Position numbers and translations under genes: made by a program | DNA from: Deltaproteobacteria bacterium | GTDB lineage: Bacteria > Desulfobacterota > Desulfobacteria > Desulfobacterales > ETH-SRB1 | Direction: 5' to 3' | Length of the DNA stretch: 33,017 nt | Assembly: GCA_030627405.1 (NCBI GenBank) | Contig: DAOUSD010000002.1 | Span: 1-33,017 of the forward strand | Part shown: one piece after another, positions 8,893-17,177 of the stretch | Numbering within the stretch: position 1 is the first letter of the stretch | How the letters are laid out: each line of letters starts with the position of its first letter | The notes under the pieces: generated by a model | Told to the model about the DNA's origin: nothing | Seen by the model: only the letters and a program-made list of their open reading frames with translations | Databases searched by the model: none

Positions 8893-9509
8893 TTATTTTG
8901 GCTCTTTGCTTGGTTATTACAAGCATTTTCATTTATTCAAAGCCATCGTCAATAGCTGTAGAAAAAAACATCTCGCTGAAACAAGCCCTGGCAGACATCC
9001 ATGGTTGGAACAACAATGGTTTTTCACCATTTGATCAGAAAATCGTTGATGCTCTGGAACTGGACGATTATGCAAATCAGAGTTATACAAAAGGACAAGA
9101 CATAGTATCACTTTACATAGGTTATTATCTTACAACAAAGAAAGTTGGAGCTGCGCATTCACCATTAGTCTGTTTTCCAGGGCAAGGCTGGATTATATCA
9201 GATACTGAAAAAAAAATTGTTAAAGCAGGTAAAAATAATATTAATTGTATAAGTATGGTTATTACAAAAGGTAAAAGAAAAGAGCTTATTTTGTACTGGT
9301 TTCAATCTTATGACCAGACGACCCCAGGGACTTTGCTTCAAAAAATATATACACTATGGGCTAAATTTCGATATAATAGAGAGGATAATGCATTTGTTCG
9401 AGTATCAGTAGCAATTGAAAATCAATTAAAAGATAAAGCTTTTAACACTGGAGAAAAATTTATTAAATCCTTCTATCCTCACTTTTTGCAATATGTAAAA
9501 GAAAAATGA
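8865..9509 (+). CDS. epsI: EpsI family protein (exosortase partner)
   Basis: The 214-residue product starts with a short basic stretch and one hydrophobic helix (residues 9-25) that anchors it facing the periplasm. It has the family hallmark HSPLVCFPGQGW, with His98 and Cys103. EpsI proteins are encoded next to, or fused to, exosortases and are needed for exopolysaccharide production, but their biochemical role is not settled. Translation appears to start at TTG 8865, with GGAG at 8850-8853, inside the last 28 bases of the exosortase gene. That indicates translational coupling. Confidence 0.9.
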   Translation: MGQISHRKIIILALCLVITSIFIYSKPSSIAVEKNISLKQALADIHGWNNNGFSPFDQKIVDALELDDYANQSYTKGQDIVSLYIGYYLTTKKVGAAHSPLVCFPGQGWIISDTEKKIVKAGKNNINCISMVITKGKRKELILYWFQSYDQTTPGTLLQKIYTLWAKFRYNREDNAFVRVSVAIENQLKDKAFNTGEKFIKSFYPHFLQYVKEK

Positions 9510-9515
9510 TTAGCT

Positions 9516-10664
9516 ATGTTCACTTTTTTTCTTATAATCTATTTGCTGACAATTTTTCTATGTTTATCAAGTTATATTTTTTATCCAATAATTATTTGGG
9601 TATTGGGCAAGATGTTTACAATAAAAGTTAAAAAGAGAGATATTTACCCGGATATATCTATTATTATATCTGCATATAATGAAGAAAAAAATATTGAAAA
9701 AAAGATTAAAAATACTTTAGCCTTGGCATATCCTAAAGATAAAGTTGAGATTCTCGTAGGATCAGATGGCTCCACTGATGATACGCCAAATGTAGTAAGA
9801 AAATATGCTGACCAAGGGGTCCAGTTTGTTGATTTTAAAGACAACCGTGGGAAAACCGCTGTGCAAAATGATCTTGTGAATCAGTCCACTGGAGAAATTC
9901 TTATATTCACAGATGCTGCGTCATTTCTGCCAGGAAATGCAATACGAAAAATAATAAGAAATTTTTCTGACAATCGCATCGGCTGTGTTGCCGGAAGGAT
10001 GCGCTTTGTAGATACAAATACTAATCTTACGACTGAAAGTCAGGGTCTTTACTGGCGATATGAAGTCACTATACGTGAAATGGAATCACGGATAGGCAGC
10101 CTGATAGGTGTTGATGGCCCATTATATGCTGTTCGGCGTGACTGCTATGTTCCTTTGGGGCATCATGTTATCAGTGACCTGATGACTCCTCTGATAGTTC
10201 TTGATCAGGGGAGGAAAGTTATACTGGAGCCCGAAGCCCTGGTAGATGAAGATCCTACAACGAGGACAGAACATGAATTTTCTACACGTCGTCGTATTGT
10301 ACTTAGAGGGTTGGTTGGTATTTCGACATATATGGTATTATTGAATCCAATAAGGCATCCTGTCCTGTCGTTCCAAATTTTTTTCCATAAAGTCTTGAGA
10401 TGGTTTGTCGGCCCTTTAGTGATTTTAAACGGTCTGGCCTGTTTGGCCCTAACTGGCCATTGGTTTTTTAAATTTTTTTTAACCATGTATATACTCTTTT
10501 TTGTTGCTGCTGCTTTTGGGTGGATTACAGAACGCATTGGCGTAAAATTCAGAGCGTTAACCGTGCCTTATTATTTCAGCCTGGTAAATTTTGCAGCTAT
10601 AATGGGAATCATAGACTTTTTCAGAAAAAAACAGATTGTAACATGGAAACCAGTTCGTCATTAA
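9516..10664 (+). CDS. Membrane-bound family 2 glycosyltransferase
   Basis: This 382-residue protein has an N-terminal membrane helix, a cytoplasmic GT-A domain and three to four C-terminal helices. This is the layout of hyaluronan/cellulose-synthase-like GT2 enzymes. Motifs seen are ISIIISAYNEEKNI, EILVGSDGSTDDT, FTDAASFLPG and a positively charged FSTRRRIVLRG where processive enzymes have QxxRW. The altered last motif argues for a non-processive or divergent enzyme. It begins six bases after epsI and so belongs to the same transcription unit. It probably builds the lipid-linked repeat on the cytoplasmic side. Confidence 0.87.
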   Translation: MFTFFLIIYLLTIFLCLSSYIFYPIIIWVLGKMFTIKVKKRDIYPDISIIISAYNEEKNIEKKIKNTLALAYPKDKVEILVGSDGSTDDTPNVVRKYADQGVQFVDFKDNRGKTAVQNDLVNQSTGEILIFTDAASFLPGNAIRKIIRNFSDNRIGCVAGRMRFVDTNTNLTTESQGLYWRYEVTIREMESRIGSLIGVDGPLYAVRRDCYVPLGHHVISDLMTPLIVLDQGRKVILEPEALVDEDPTTRTEHEFSTRRRIVLRGLVGISTYMVLLNPIRHPVLSFQIFFHKVLRWFVGPLVILNGLACLALTGHWFFKFFLTMYILFFVAAAFGWITERIGVKFRALTVPYYFSLVNFAAIMGIIDFFRKKQIVTWKPVRH

Positions 10665-10675
10665 TTGTAAGGACT

Positions 10676-10720
10676 AACCCAATGAACCCAACAAACCCAA
10701 GTAACCCAAGTAACCCAAGT
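10676..10720 (+). repeat. 9-bp Asn-Pro-X minisatellite supplying a start codon
   Basis: Five 9-bp units of the type AACCCANNN occur here, the last three being identical AACCCAAGT (10694-10720). The first unit reads AAC CCA ATG and provides the start codon of the ATP-grasp gene; the others encode Asn-Pro-Thr and Asn-Pro-Ser. The same repeat family, in the same codon phase, is inside wecB at 12124-12222. Confidence 0.9.
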
Positions 10721-11755
10721 AACCTCAAAGCCGTTCTTTTTAAATCAGACGAAAGATTTTCTTCCTTCCTGAAAAAGCTATCCGAATTCGGTGTTGATAC
10801 CACAATTTTAGATTTTGAAGATCATGAATGGATAGACTTTGATTACAGTAATATTGATTTTATCATTTACTATCCATCATTTAAATACTCATCAAATCAT
10901 CCTCTGGCCCTTCATGAAGTATATGATAATTTAATGTTCATTCACTCTGAATTTCCAAGGGCTCAATTCTATCCGGCTCCTCAAATAATAAAGTATTACA
11001 ATGATAAATATAGACAGTATCTGTTTTTGACAAAGCATGGTTATCCGATTCCTGAAACTATCCCGCTTTTTTCTGAAAAATCAGTGGATTTTGCAGATAA
11101 AAAGCTGGGTTATCCTATGGTGATCAAAAACAGATATGGAGCCGGCGGCGGTTCTGTGTTCAGGATAAATAATAAAAAAGAGTTGCATAAATACTACAAT
11201 CTTTCCACCTTGAACCTGTTTAACCTGAAGTCCGCGAAATATTTTTGGAATATGCTTAGCAAAAGAATATTCTATTATCATCTAATTAAAGCAAAAAGAT
11301 CCAACTATCCTTTTTTATCTCCACCTCTTTTGGCACAGAAGTTTGTAACAATTGACCGCGATCTTAAAACTGTTGTTGGTAATTACAAGGTTGTTGAAGG
11401 ACATTGGAGATTACAAGCAAATGAAGATATGTGGAAAATGAATATTGATGGTGGTGGAACAGGTGTATGGAGTAAAATACCTCAAGAAGCACAAGAATTA
11501 TCCATAAGACTTGCAAAAGATCTCAAAGCATTATGGTTAAATCTTGATCTTATTATGAGTGATAATAATTTTTTAATTACAGAGTTTTCACCTGTCTGGC
11601 ATCACTATGCATACAAAGAAAACCCAAGTTTTGTTTATGAAAATGACTATAACCTTGAGCCCCTTGAAATTTCACTTGACCTTGAAAGAATAATCGTTGA
11701 ATCATTAATTAAAGCAGTGAAAGAAAAATATCCTGAAAATCCTGTCCAAAATTAA
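10682..11755 (+). CDS. ATP-grasp domain protein
   Basis: The 357-residue protein has an ATP-grasp fold, which forms amide-type bonds through acyl-phosphate intermediates. YPMVIKNRYGAGGGSVFRI is the ATP-binding lysine strand and glycine-rich loop. LAQKFVTIDRDLKTVV and LDLIMSDNNFLITEFSP supply the later ATP- and metal-binding strands. The acceptor is unknown; in a polysaccharide locus it may ligate an amino acid or acid to a sugar. The open frame runs back to 10520 through the previous gene, but AAGGA at 10669-10673 lies eight bases before ATG 10682, so I choose that start. The first residues (MNPTNPSNPSNPSN) come from the minisatellite and precede the natural beginning, LKAVLFKSD. Confidence 0.8.
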   Translation: MNPTNPSNPSNPSNLKAVLFKSDERFSSFLKKLSEFGVDTTILDFEDHEWIDFDYSNIDFIIYYPSFKYSSNHPLALHEVYDNLMFIHSEFPRAQFYPAPQIIKYYNDKYRQYLFLTKHGYPIPETIPLFSEKSVDFADKKLGYPMVIKNRYGAGGGSVFRINNKKELHKYYNLSTLNLFNLKSAKYFWNMLSKRIFYYHLIKAKRSNYPFLSPPLLAQKFVTIDRDLKTVVGNYKVVEGHWRLQANEDMWKMNIDGGGTGVWSKIPQEAQELSIRLAKDLKALWLNLDLIMSDNNFLITEFSPVWHHYAYKENPSFVYENDYNLEPLEISLDLERIIVESLIKAVKEKYPENPVQN

Positions 11756-11787
11756 AAATATAAATTTAATCCATTCCATTATATACT

Positions 11788-12990
11788 ATGATTATACATC
11801 TTATAGCAGCAGCAAGGCCCAACTTCATGAAAATTGCTCCTCTTTATCATGCCTTAAAAAAGGAAGATTGGGCAAAACCGATTATTGTTCATACTGGCCA
11901 GCATTATGATTTGAATATGTCAGATGCGTTTTTTAAAGATTTGGAACTTCCCGAACCTGACATTCATCTCGGCATAGGCAGCGGCAGTCATGCAGAACAA
12001 ACAGGAAAAGTGATGATTGCCTACGAAAAAGTGCTAATGGAACATAGACCTGACCTGGTCATTGTAGTAGGTGACGTCAATTCAACTATGGCCTGCACCC
12101 TGTCAGCTTCAAAAATATCATATAACCCAAGTAACCCAATAAACTCAAGCAACTCAAGCAACCCAACTAACCCAACTAACCCAATAAACCCAATAAACCC
12201 AATAAACCCAATAAACCCAAATAACCCTGAACGGCCATTGATAGCCCACCTCGAAGCTGGCTTGCGTTCCTTTGATCGTACCATGCCGGAAGAGATTAAT
12301 AGAATTGTAACCGATTCTTTGGTAGATATTCTTTGGACGCCATCTCCTGATGGTGATGAAAATCTACTTCGGGAAGGGATATCAAAAGAGAATATCGAAT
12401 GTGTTGGAAACATTATGATCGATTCTCTTGAGATGCTTCGCAACAAAATTGAAGAACAGGCTGTTTTTAAGGAATTTGATGTAAATAAAAATGCCTATGG
12501 TTTAATTACTCTGCATCGTCCTTCTAATGTGGACAGCATAGAAGTGTTATCATCTATTTGTGATGTTTTTATAAATATATCTGAAAAACTTCCTTTGATC
12601 TTTCCTGTTCATCCGCGAACAAGAAAAAATCTTGAAAATTTTGGATTGATAAATGTTTTAGAAAAAGCAAAAAGCATATTTCTTGTTGAGCCAATAAATT
12701 ACATCCGCTTCATGAATCTGGTTTTCAACTGCCGGCTTGCTATAACGGATTCAGGGGGCATCCAGGAAGAAACTACTTATCTTGGCATACCCTGTCTAAC
12801 AATGCGTCCCAATACTGAGAGACCGATAACTGTTGATCAGGGTACAAACACGTTATGCACAATAGATAATCTTGAAGCTTTTGTTGAAACTATAATCACC
12901 GAAAGAGATACAAAGCTTTCAGTCCCTGAATTATGGGACGGCCATACCGCAGAAAGGATAGTACAATCCATCAAGACCTATATGAGCTAA
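11788..12990 (+). CDS. wecB: UDP-N-acetylglucosamine 2-epimerase (non-hydrolysing)
   Basis: This 400-residue enzyme interconverts UDP-GlcNAc and UDP-ManNAc in the cytoplasm. Family motifs are VHTGQHYDLNMSDAFF, VVGDVNSTMAC, HLEAGLRSFDRTMPEEINR, LHRPSNVD, VHPRTRKNL and ITDSGGIQEE. Relatives are about 360-370 residues, and the excess is explained by an Asn-Pro-X insertion at about residues 113-148, encoded by a 9-bp minisatellite. It sits between the strand ending TMACTLSASK and the strand LIAHLEAGL, where other family members have only a few residues. The flanking catalytic motifs are intact, so the enzyme may still work. It supplies ManNAc-type precursors for the glycan; no WecC dehydrogenase is present. 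Confidence 0.93.
   Translation: MIIHLIAAARPNFMKIAPLYHALKKEDWAKPIIVHTGQHYDLNMSDAFFKDLELPEPDIHLGIGSGSHAEQTGKVMIAYEKVLMEHRPDLVIVVGDVNSTMACTLSASKISYNPSNPINSSNSSNPTNPTNPINPINPINPINPNNPERPLIAHLEAGLRSFDRTMPEEINRIVTDSLVDILWTPSPDGDENLLREGISKENIECVGNIMIDSLEMLRNKIEEQAVFKEFDVNKNAYGLITLHRPSNVDSIEVLSSICDVFINISEKLPLIFPVHPRTRKNLENFGLINVLEKAKSIFLVEPINYIRFMNLVFNCRLAITDSGGIQEETTYLGIPCLTMRPNTERPITVDQGTNTLCTIDNLEAFVETIITERDTKLSVPELWDGHTAERIVQSIKTYMS
12124..12222 (+). repeat. 9-bp minisatellite inside wecB (eleven Asn-Pro/Ser-X units)
   Basis: Eleven consecutive 9-bp units of the type AACCCANNN run from 12124 to 12222, with a degenerate twelfth (AACCCTGAA). Four central copies are identical AACCCAATA. They encode Asn-Pro-Ser, Asn-Pro-Ile, Asn-Ser-Ser, Asn-Pro-Thr and Asn-Pro-Asn in phase with the gene. 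The unit length and the absence of stop codons let the array grow or shrink without breaking the frame. Confidence 0.95.
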
Positions 12991-12993
12991 AAA

Positions 12994-13276
12994 TTAGACA
13001 GGATTTACAAGATATTCAGGATGGTTTTTCTTTTCAGCACTTTCCAGAAGAAAGTGCTGAAACTTAATCCGCTTTCAAGCGAATTGCCCGCCCTGTCTGA
13101 CGAAGTGGAGCGTAGATCCCGCTGTGTCGGGGTCACGATTGTTGTAAATTGATCGGGTATGTAATATCCATATATTCAAAATGGGCAGAAAACAAACACT
13201 TTCAAACATAAACAAAACCCACGTGTTGTTTTACAAATTGCAACCTTTGAAAAATCGTAATTAGGGAGACTAACTT
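12994..13276. other. Spacer with dispersed-repeat remnant and perfect hairpin
   Basis: The spacer starts with GACAGGATTTACAAGATA-like sequence, a motif I associate with dispersed repeats in many environmental bacteria. A perfect 10-bp hairpin follows: CAGCACTTTC at 13035-13044 and GAAAGTGCTG at 13050-13059 with a 5-nt loop. No T run follows on either strand, so it is not a good terminator. A GGGAG at 13264-13268 is the ribosome-binding site of the next frame. I see no gene here. Confidence 0.45.
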
Positions 13277-13543
13277 ATGAGAACGATTCAGACCGAGGTG
13301 CCGGAGTGGCTTTTTAAAAAGGCTGAAGCTTTGGTTAAAGAAGGTTGGTTCCGAGACGAAAAGGATATTTTTTCTGAGGCTCGATATCCATTTATACCAA
13401 ACAAAAAGGCGCATGTCCTTTATAACGCAGTTGATTATTCAGAACAAGTTCCCAAACAAACAAAAGATGCAGTTGTTATTCTGCAGCCGCTGGGTTGGAT
13501 ACAAAGGCTTTTTTGTCCTGTTAGATGCTTTAAAATTACTTGA
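13277..13543 (+). CDS. Chimeric ORF: ribbon-helix-helix antitoxin start fused to glycosyltransferase
   Basis: The first 35 residues (MRTIQTEVPEWLFKKA, then LVKEGWFRDEKDIFSEA) look like the start of a small ribbon-helix-helix antitoxin. A good ribosome-binding site (GGGAG) precedes the ATG. From about residue 36 the sequence becomes RYPFIPNKKAHVLYNAVDY, which belongs to the middle of a family 4 glycosyltransferase. Around 13480 the frame is lost, and the remaining codons to 13543 are out of frame. No toxin gene follows. This is probably a deletion joint rather than a working regulator, although the fused first part could still be translated. Confidence 0.55.
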   Translation: MRTIQTEVPEWLFKKAEALVKEGWFRDEKDIFSEARYPFIPNKKAHVLYNAVDYSEQVPKQTKDAVVILQPLGWIQRLFCPVRCFKIT

Positions 13544-14054
13544 AAAAAAGCGTGATGATTATGAAGTGTATATCGCAGGCGGCATTCACACTACCAATAA
13601 GTCTAATGATAATATTATCTATGAAGAAAAGCTAAGGAATAAAATCGCTAAAATAAACAATGTGAAAGTAATTGGTTATGTTTCTCATGATGAGCTAAAG
13701 AGCATGCTAAATAAAATTGATATACTTCTTTTTCCATCTTTGTGGGATGAACCTTTTGGACTTGTCCCCGCAGAAGCTACTATGGCTTCCACACCTACAA
13801 TAGCCTTTAGCGTGGGGGCTTTGCCTGAGGTTGTTATACACAATGAGACAGGTGTGCTAATTAAAAAGAGCAGATATGATCTTATTAATGCAAGAAGGCT
13901 TTCAAGTGAGATTTATAAATGTCTTGATAATCCGATGGTTATCAGAAAGCTTGGAATCAATGCCAGGACAAAATGCGTAAATGAATTTAATTGGCATGTT
14001 TATATGCAAAAACTTTTAAAGATCTATAAAAAAATAACAGATAATAATGAATGA
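13381..14054 (+). pseudogene. Family 4 glycosyltransferase, C-terminal part, frameshifted
   Basis: The second half of a GT4 enzyme can be followed from about 13381 in one frame (NKKAHVLYNAVD) and from about 13485 to the stop at 14054 in another (SRWVGYKGFFVLLDALKLL). The second frame, open from 13413, has the nucleotide-sugar-binding signature FGLVPAEATMASTPTIAF and GALPEVVIHNETGVLI. The acceptor-binding N-terminal domain is missing, replaced by an antitoxin-like start. A single-base indel separates the two frames. I regard the gene as inactive. Its stop overlaps the next glycosyltransferase by eight bases, so the original operon spacing survives at this end. Confidence 0.75.
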
Positions 14055-15330
14055 GAAAATTCTTATTATAGCATATCCCTTTCCCCCAATACCCTACAGC
14101 GGGACATATAGAATAATTAGAATTTGTAAAGGACTGTCGCGCCTGGGAGTAGAAGTACATGCGTTAAGTATAAATATTGATGACGATATTCCAAATGATT
14201 ATGATCTGCTCAAAAAATTCCCGAACGATATCAATATCCACAGAACGTATATCCCAGATCCATGGTTGCTATACCAGCAATGGAAGAAAAACAATAAAGA
14301 CAGAAAAGGTTTTAAGTATATAAATAAAATCTTATCTTTATTGCTAAGGTTAATAACAATTCCGGATCATCAGATCTTCTGGATACCCTTTGCGGTATTT
14401 CATGGCCGTAAAATAATAAAAAAGCATCATATCAAAACAATTTTAATCTCCTCACCACCGAATTCATCACAGCTTATCGGATATTTTTTAAAGAAAATGA
14501 CAAAGGTGAAATGGCTGGCAGATTTTAGGGACCCGATTGTAGGAAATGTAGCAGCGACTCATTTGATTAACCCCACGGATTTTATATCTAAAATCGAAAT
14601 AAGAATTCTGGTAGCGCTTGAGAATCTTGTGGTCAAGAACGCAGATATAGCAATTGCCAATACAGAAACCCATAGAAAAGAATTAACAGAGAAATTTAAG
14701 ACAGACAATTTTATTACCATAAGAAATTCTTTTGATGAAGATGATTATAAAGGCCTTTCAAAAGAAAAGTACAACAAGTTTACTATTGCCCATATTGGCA
14801 GTATGTACGGCCTGAGAAAAGCTGATGTTCTATTTGAGGCTATAAAAAAACTTGAAGAATTGATTGCACCTGAAGTCTTGAAAGTGCAAATACTCTTTGT
14901 AGGCCAAGGTGCCGATGATTTGAAGCGGTCTGTGAATAATTATGGTGTAGAAAAGTATGTTGAAATGAAAGGGATGGTTCCACACAAAGAGGCCATTCAA
15001 ATCATGATGAGATCACACCTGTTGCTACTGGTAAAGGCAACAGGCAAAGGGAGCCTCGGCCAGATACCAGCCAAGTTTTTTGAATATTTGGGAACGGGAA
15101 ATAAGATATTGTGCATTGGACCGAAAAAAAGCGAAGTTGCCGGCATAATAACGAAATTGAAAGTAGGTTATATAATTGATGATAACCTTTCAAAAATCTG
15201 TGAAATATTGAAGAAAGAATATAATACATATCAACAGAAACAAATTTACACAATAAATTCCGGAGAGATTGATGGTTTTAGCAGTTCATATATTGCAGAT
15301 GAAGTGGCGAAGCTTATATGTCAGGTATAG
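14047..15330 (+). CDS. Family 4-like glycosyltransferase (GT-B fold)
   Basis: This 427-residue protein starts KILIIAYPFPPIPYSGTYR, a typical GT-B N-terminus with a Gly-containing donor loop, followed by RICKGLSRLGVEVHAL. KWLADFRDPIVGN in the middle is also common in GT4-like enzymes of exopolysaccharide loci. The C-terminal domain has IAHIGSMYGLRKADVL and a weakly conserved E-x7-E region (PAKFFEYLGTGNKILCIG). It would add a sugar to the lipid-linked glycan in the cytoplasm. It overlaps the broken GT4 gene upstream by 8 bp and the amidotransferase-like gene downstream by 13 bp, so translation is probably coupled. Sugar specificity is unknown. Confidence 0.82.
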   Translation: MNEKILIIAYPFPPIPYSGTYRIIRICKGLSRLGVEVHALSINIDDDIPNDYDLLKKFPNDINIHRTYIPDPWLLYQQWKKNNKDRKGFKYINKILSLLLRLITIPDHQIFWIPFAVFHGRKIIKKHHIKTILISSPPNSSQLIGYFLKKMTKVKWLADFRDPIVGNVAATHLINPTDFISKIEIRILVALENLVVKNADIAIANTETHRKELTEKFKTDNFITIRNSFDEDDYKGLSKEKYNKFTIAHIGSMYGLRKADVLFEAIKKLEELIAPEVLKVQILFVGQGADDLKRSVNNYGVEKYVEMKGMVPHKEAIQIMMRSHLLLLVKATGKGSLGQIPAKFFEYLGTGNKILCIGPKKSEVAGIITKLKVGYIIDDNLSKICEILKKEYNTYQQKQIYTINSGEIDGFSSSYIADEVAKLICQV

Positions 15331-17177
15331 CAGGAATATATTATTTTAATCAGCAGGACAGCAAACCGCTTGAATATGAACTAATTCCTATGTTCAAAGC
15401 AATGTCCCCTGGCCAAATAGATGATCAAGCTACTTTCATTAATGCTGAATATTTTGCTTTCGGTGTATGCAATAGTAATAATGTTCACTCAGGTCAATTT
15501 TATGAGAATGATGATTGGGTTGTATCCTTTAATGGCAGACTTACAAATAGTGACGAATTAATAAAACGAGCTGGTTTTCCAAATCGTGATTCCAACACGT
15601 CAGAAGCAAGAATTATTGCTTATCTGTTTGATAAATATTTGAATGAAACCGTAGAAATACTTCAAGGAATATTTGCTTATGCTGTTTGGGATAAGAGGAA
15701 TAAGCAGCTTTACATATATACCGACAGGCATGGTTATGAATTTATATATTATTTTCAAGATAATAACAAATTTGTGTTTGCCTCTGAAATTAAACCTATC
15801 TTAAAACATTTAAATAGACGTATCAAAGTAGATATTGATGGGATATGCGATATTTACAATTTTAACACAGTCTTTAATAATCGAACACCTTATAAAAATG
15901 TAAAACTGCTTCCACATGCAGCCGCGTGCCAAGTATTTAAAGATAGTTTAACTATAAATCAATACTGGGATTATCCGATAGACGTAAATCATTGTAAAGA
16001 CCATTATAACAAAATACTGGATGATGCTAAAAATGCTATTCAGTCTGCTGTTCAGAATGCTGTTAACGGTTTTGACAACCTGGGTATCATGTTGAGTGGT
16101 GGACTGGATTCGCGCCTTCTTGCTGCTGTGGCAGTCCAGCATTCACCAAATATGAAGGCTTTTACATTTCAATTTGGTGAATCAATTAATAAAGATTGCG
16201 ACATCGCTGAGCAGATAGCAAAGAGTCTTGGAATTGAATTCCAACTTATCCAATTACCACCTTCGGATTTTATCAAAAACATTGAAGAGTGCCTGATAGA
16301 TAGTGATGGGCAATGGGGCTTCCTTGATTTAATTCCCAAGATTACTGCGATTAGTAAATTATATCCTGGGATTGCGTTAATAAACGGTTTTTTAATGGAT
16401 ACCCTTTTTAAATCAGGCTGGGCTTTTTTCCCTAATAAGGGATTTGAAAAAATTGGTATCGAACATTTTGTCAGCAGATATTCGGTAATGGGTGACTATA
16501 TGGTTGACAAAGTGTTTAATCCTGATTTTGCACAGTTGCTTAAGTTAAAAAAAAGGGAAAGAATAAATGAAAATATCAATGCTATGCCTCAAGACAAGCC
16601 TCTTGAAGTTTCACTAAAATTTTACTGCCTTAACAGAGCCCGCAAATCTCATAATCTCATTTTTAAAGCATTCAAGCGTTATACAGATATTATACTGCCA
16701 GGTGCGGATTACGCACTGACTGACTTTGCTTTTAGTCTTCCAAATGAACTGAGATCTAACTCTGATTTTTATAGGGATTTGATCTGTACATGGTTTCCAG
16801 GTATCGGGGCAATCGAGTGGGACCTCACAGGTAAACCGGTAAATAGAGGCATGAAAAGCAAAAAACGAAAAATAGCTAACTTAATTTTTAAAATAAAGTA
16901 TTCTGCCCAACGGTTAACAAAGGGGAGTTTGGATTTCCTTAATGCCAAACATTCTTTTAATAGAAAATTTAGAGCTGACAAAATATTCAGAACATCTGTT
17001 CAGGATATCCTATATGATAATAAGAGCTTGAACCGTGGTTTTTATAATCATGATAGGTTAAGCAGACTAATCAAAGAACAGTTAAATGGAAAAGATTATT
17101 CAGTTGTATTTAAATCTCTTTTATCAGTAGAATTGCTTCACAGGATATTTATTGATGAACCGTTCAAAAATAGCTGA
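15318..17177 (+). CDS. Asparagine synthase-like protein with inactive glutaminase site
   Basis: The 619-residue protein matches asparagine synthase B over its full length but begins MSGIAG instead of MCGI, so the catalytic Cys2 of the glutaminase domain is replaced by Ser. The synthetase half keeps the pyrophosphate loop SGGLDSR (residues 260-266), so ATP-dependent activation of a carboxylate may persist. It may use free ammonia, ammonia from the other paralogue, or an amine nucleophile as in beta-lactam synthetase-type relatives, which also lack Cys2. The last is an analogy only. The start overlaps the previous gene by 13 bp, and the CapA gene begins before its stop. I see no alternative upstream start that would restore MCGI. 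Confidence 0.85.
   Translation: MSGIAGIYYFNQQDSKPLEYELIPMFKAMSPGQIDDQATFINAEYFAFGVCNSNNVHSGQFYENDDWVVSFNGRLTNSDELIKRAGFPNRDSNTSEARIIAYLFDKYLNETVEILQGIFAYAVWDKRNKQLYIYTDRHGYEFIYYFQDNNKFVFASEIKPILKHLNRRIKVDIDGICDIYNFNTVFNNRTPYKNVKLLPHAAACQVFKDSLTINQYWDYPIDVNHCKDHYNKILDDAKNAIQSAVQNAVNGFDNLGIMLSGGLDSRLLAAVAVQHSPNMKAFTFQFGESINKDCDIAEQIAKSLGIEFQLIQLPPSDFIKNIEECLIDSDGQWGFLDLIPKITAISKLYPGIALINGFLMDTLFKSGWAFFPNKGFEKIGIEHFVSRYSVMGDYMVDKVFNPDFAQLLKLKKRERINENINAMPQDKPLEVSLKFYCLNRARKSHNLIFKAFKRYTDIILPGADYALTDFAFSLPNELRSNSDFYRDLICTWFPGIGAIEWDLTGKPVNRGMKSKKRKIANLIFKIKYSAQRLTKGSLDFLNAKHSFNRKFRADKIFRTSVQDILYDNKSLNRGFYNHDRLSRLIKEQLNGKDYSVVFKSLLSVELLHRIFIDEPFKNS

Noticed and set aside
10520..10681. Extension of the ATP-grasp frame into the GT2 gene
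   Set aside because: The upstream codons are an alternative frame of the GT2 3' end; AAGGA and the ATG at 10682 give a normal start.
12121..12240. Regular short repeats that could be taken for a CRISPR array
   Set aside because: The units are 9 bp with no unique spacers and lie in frame within wecB; this is a minisatellite.
12021..12446. Minus-strand frame of 141 codons with repeated Gly-Phe-Ile
   Set aside because: It is the shadow of wecB and its minisatellite; the + strand frame carries all epimerase motifs.
13035..13075. Hairpin after wecB as a transcription terminator
   Set aside because: It has a perfect stem but no T tract on either strand.
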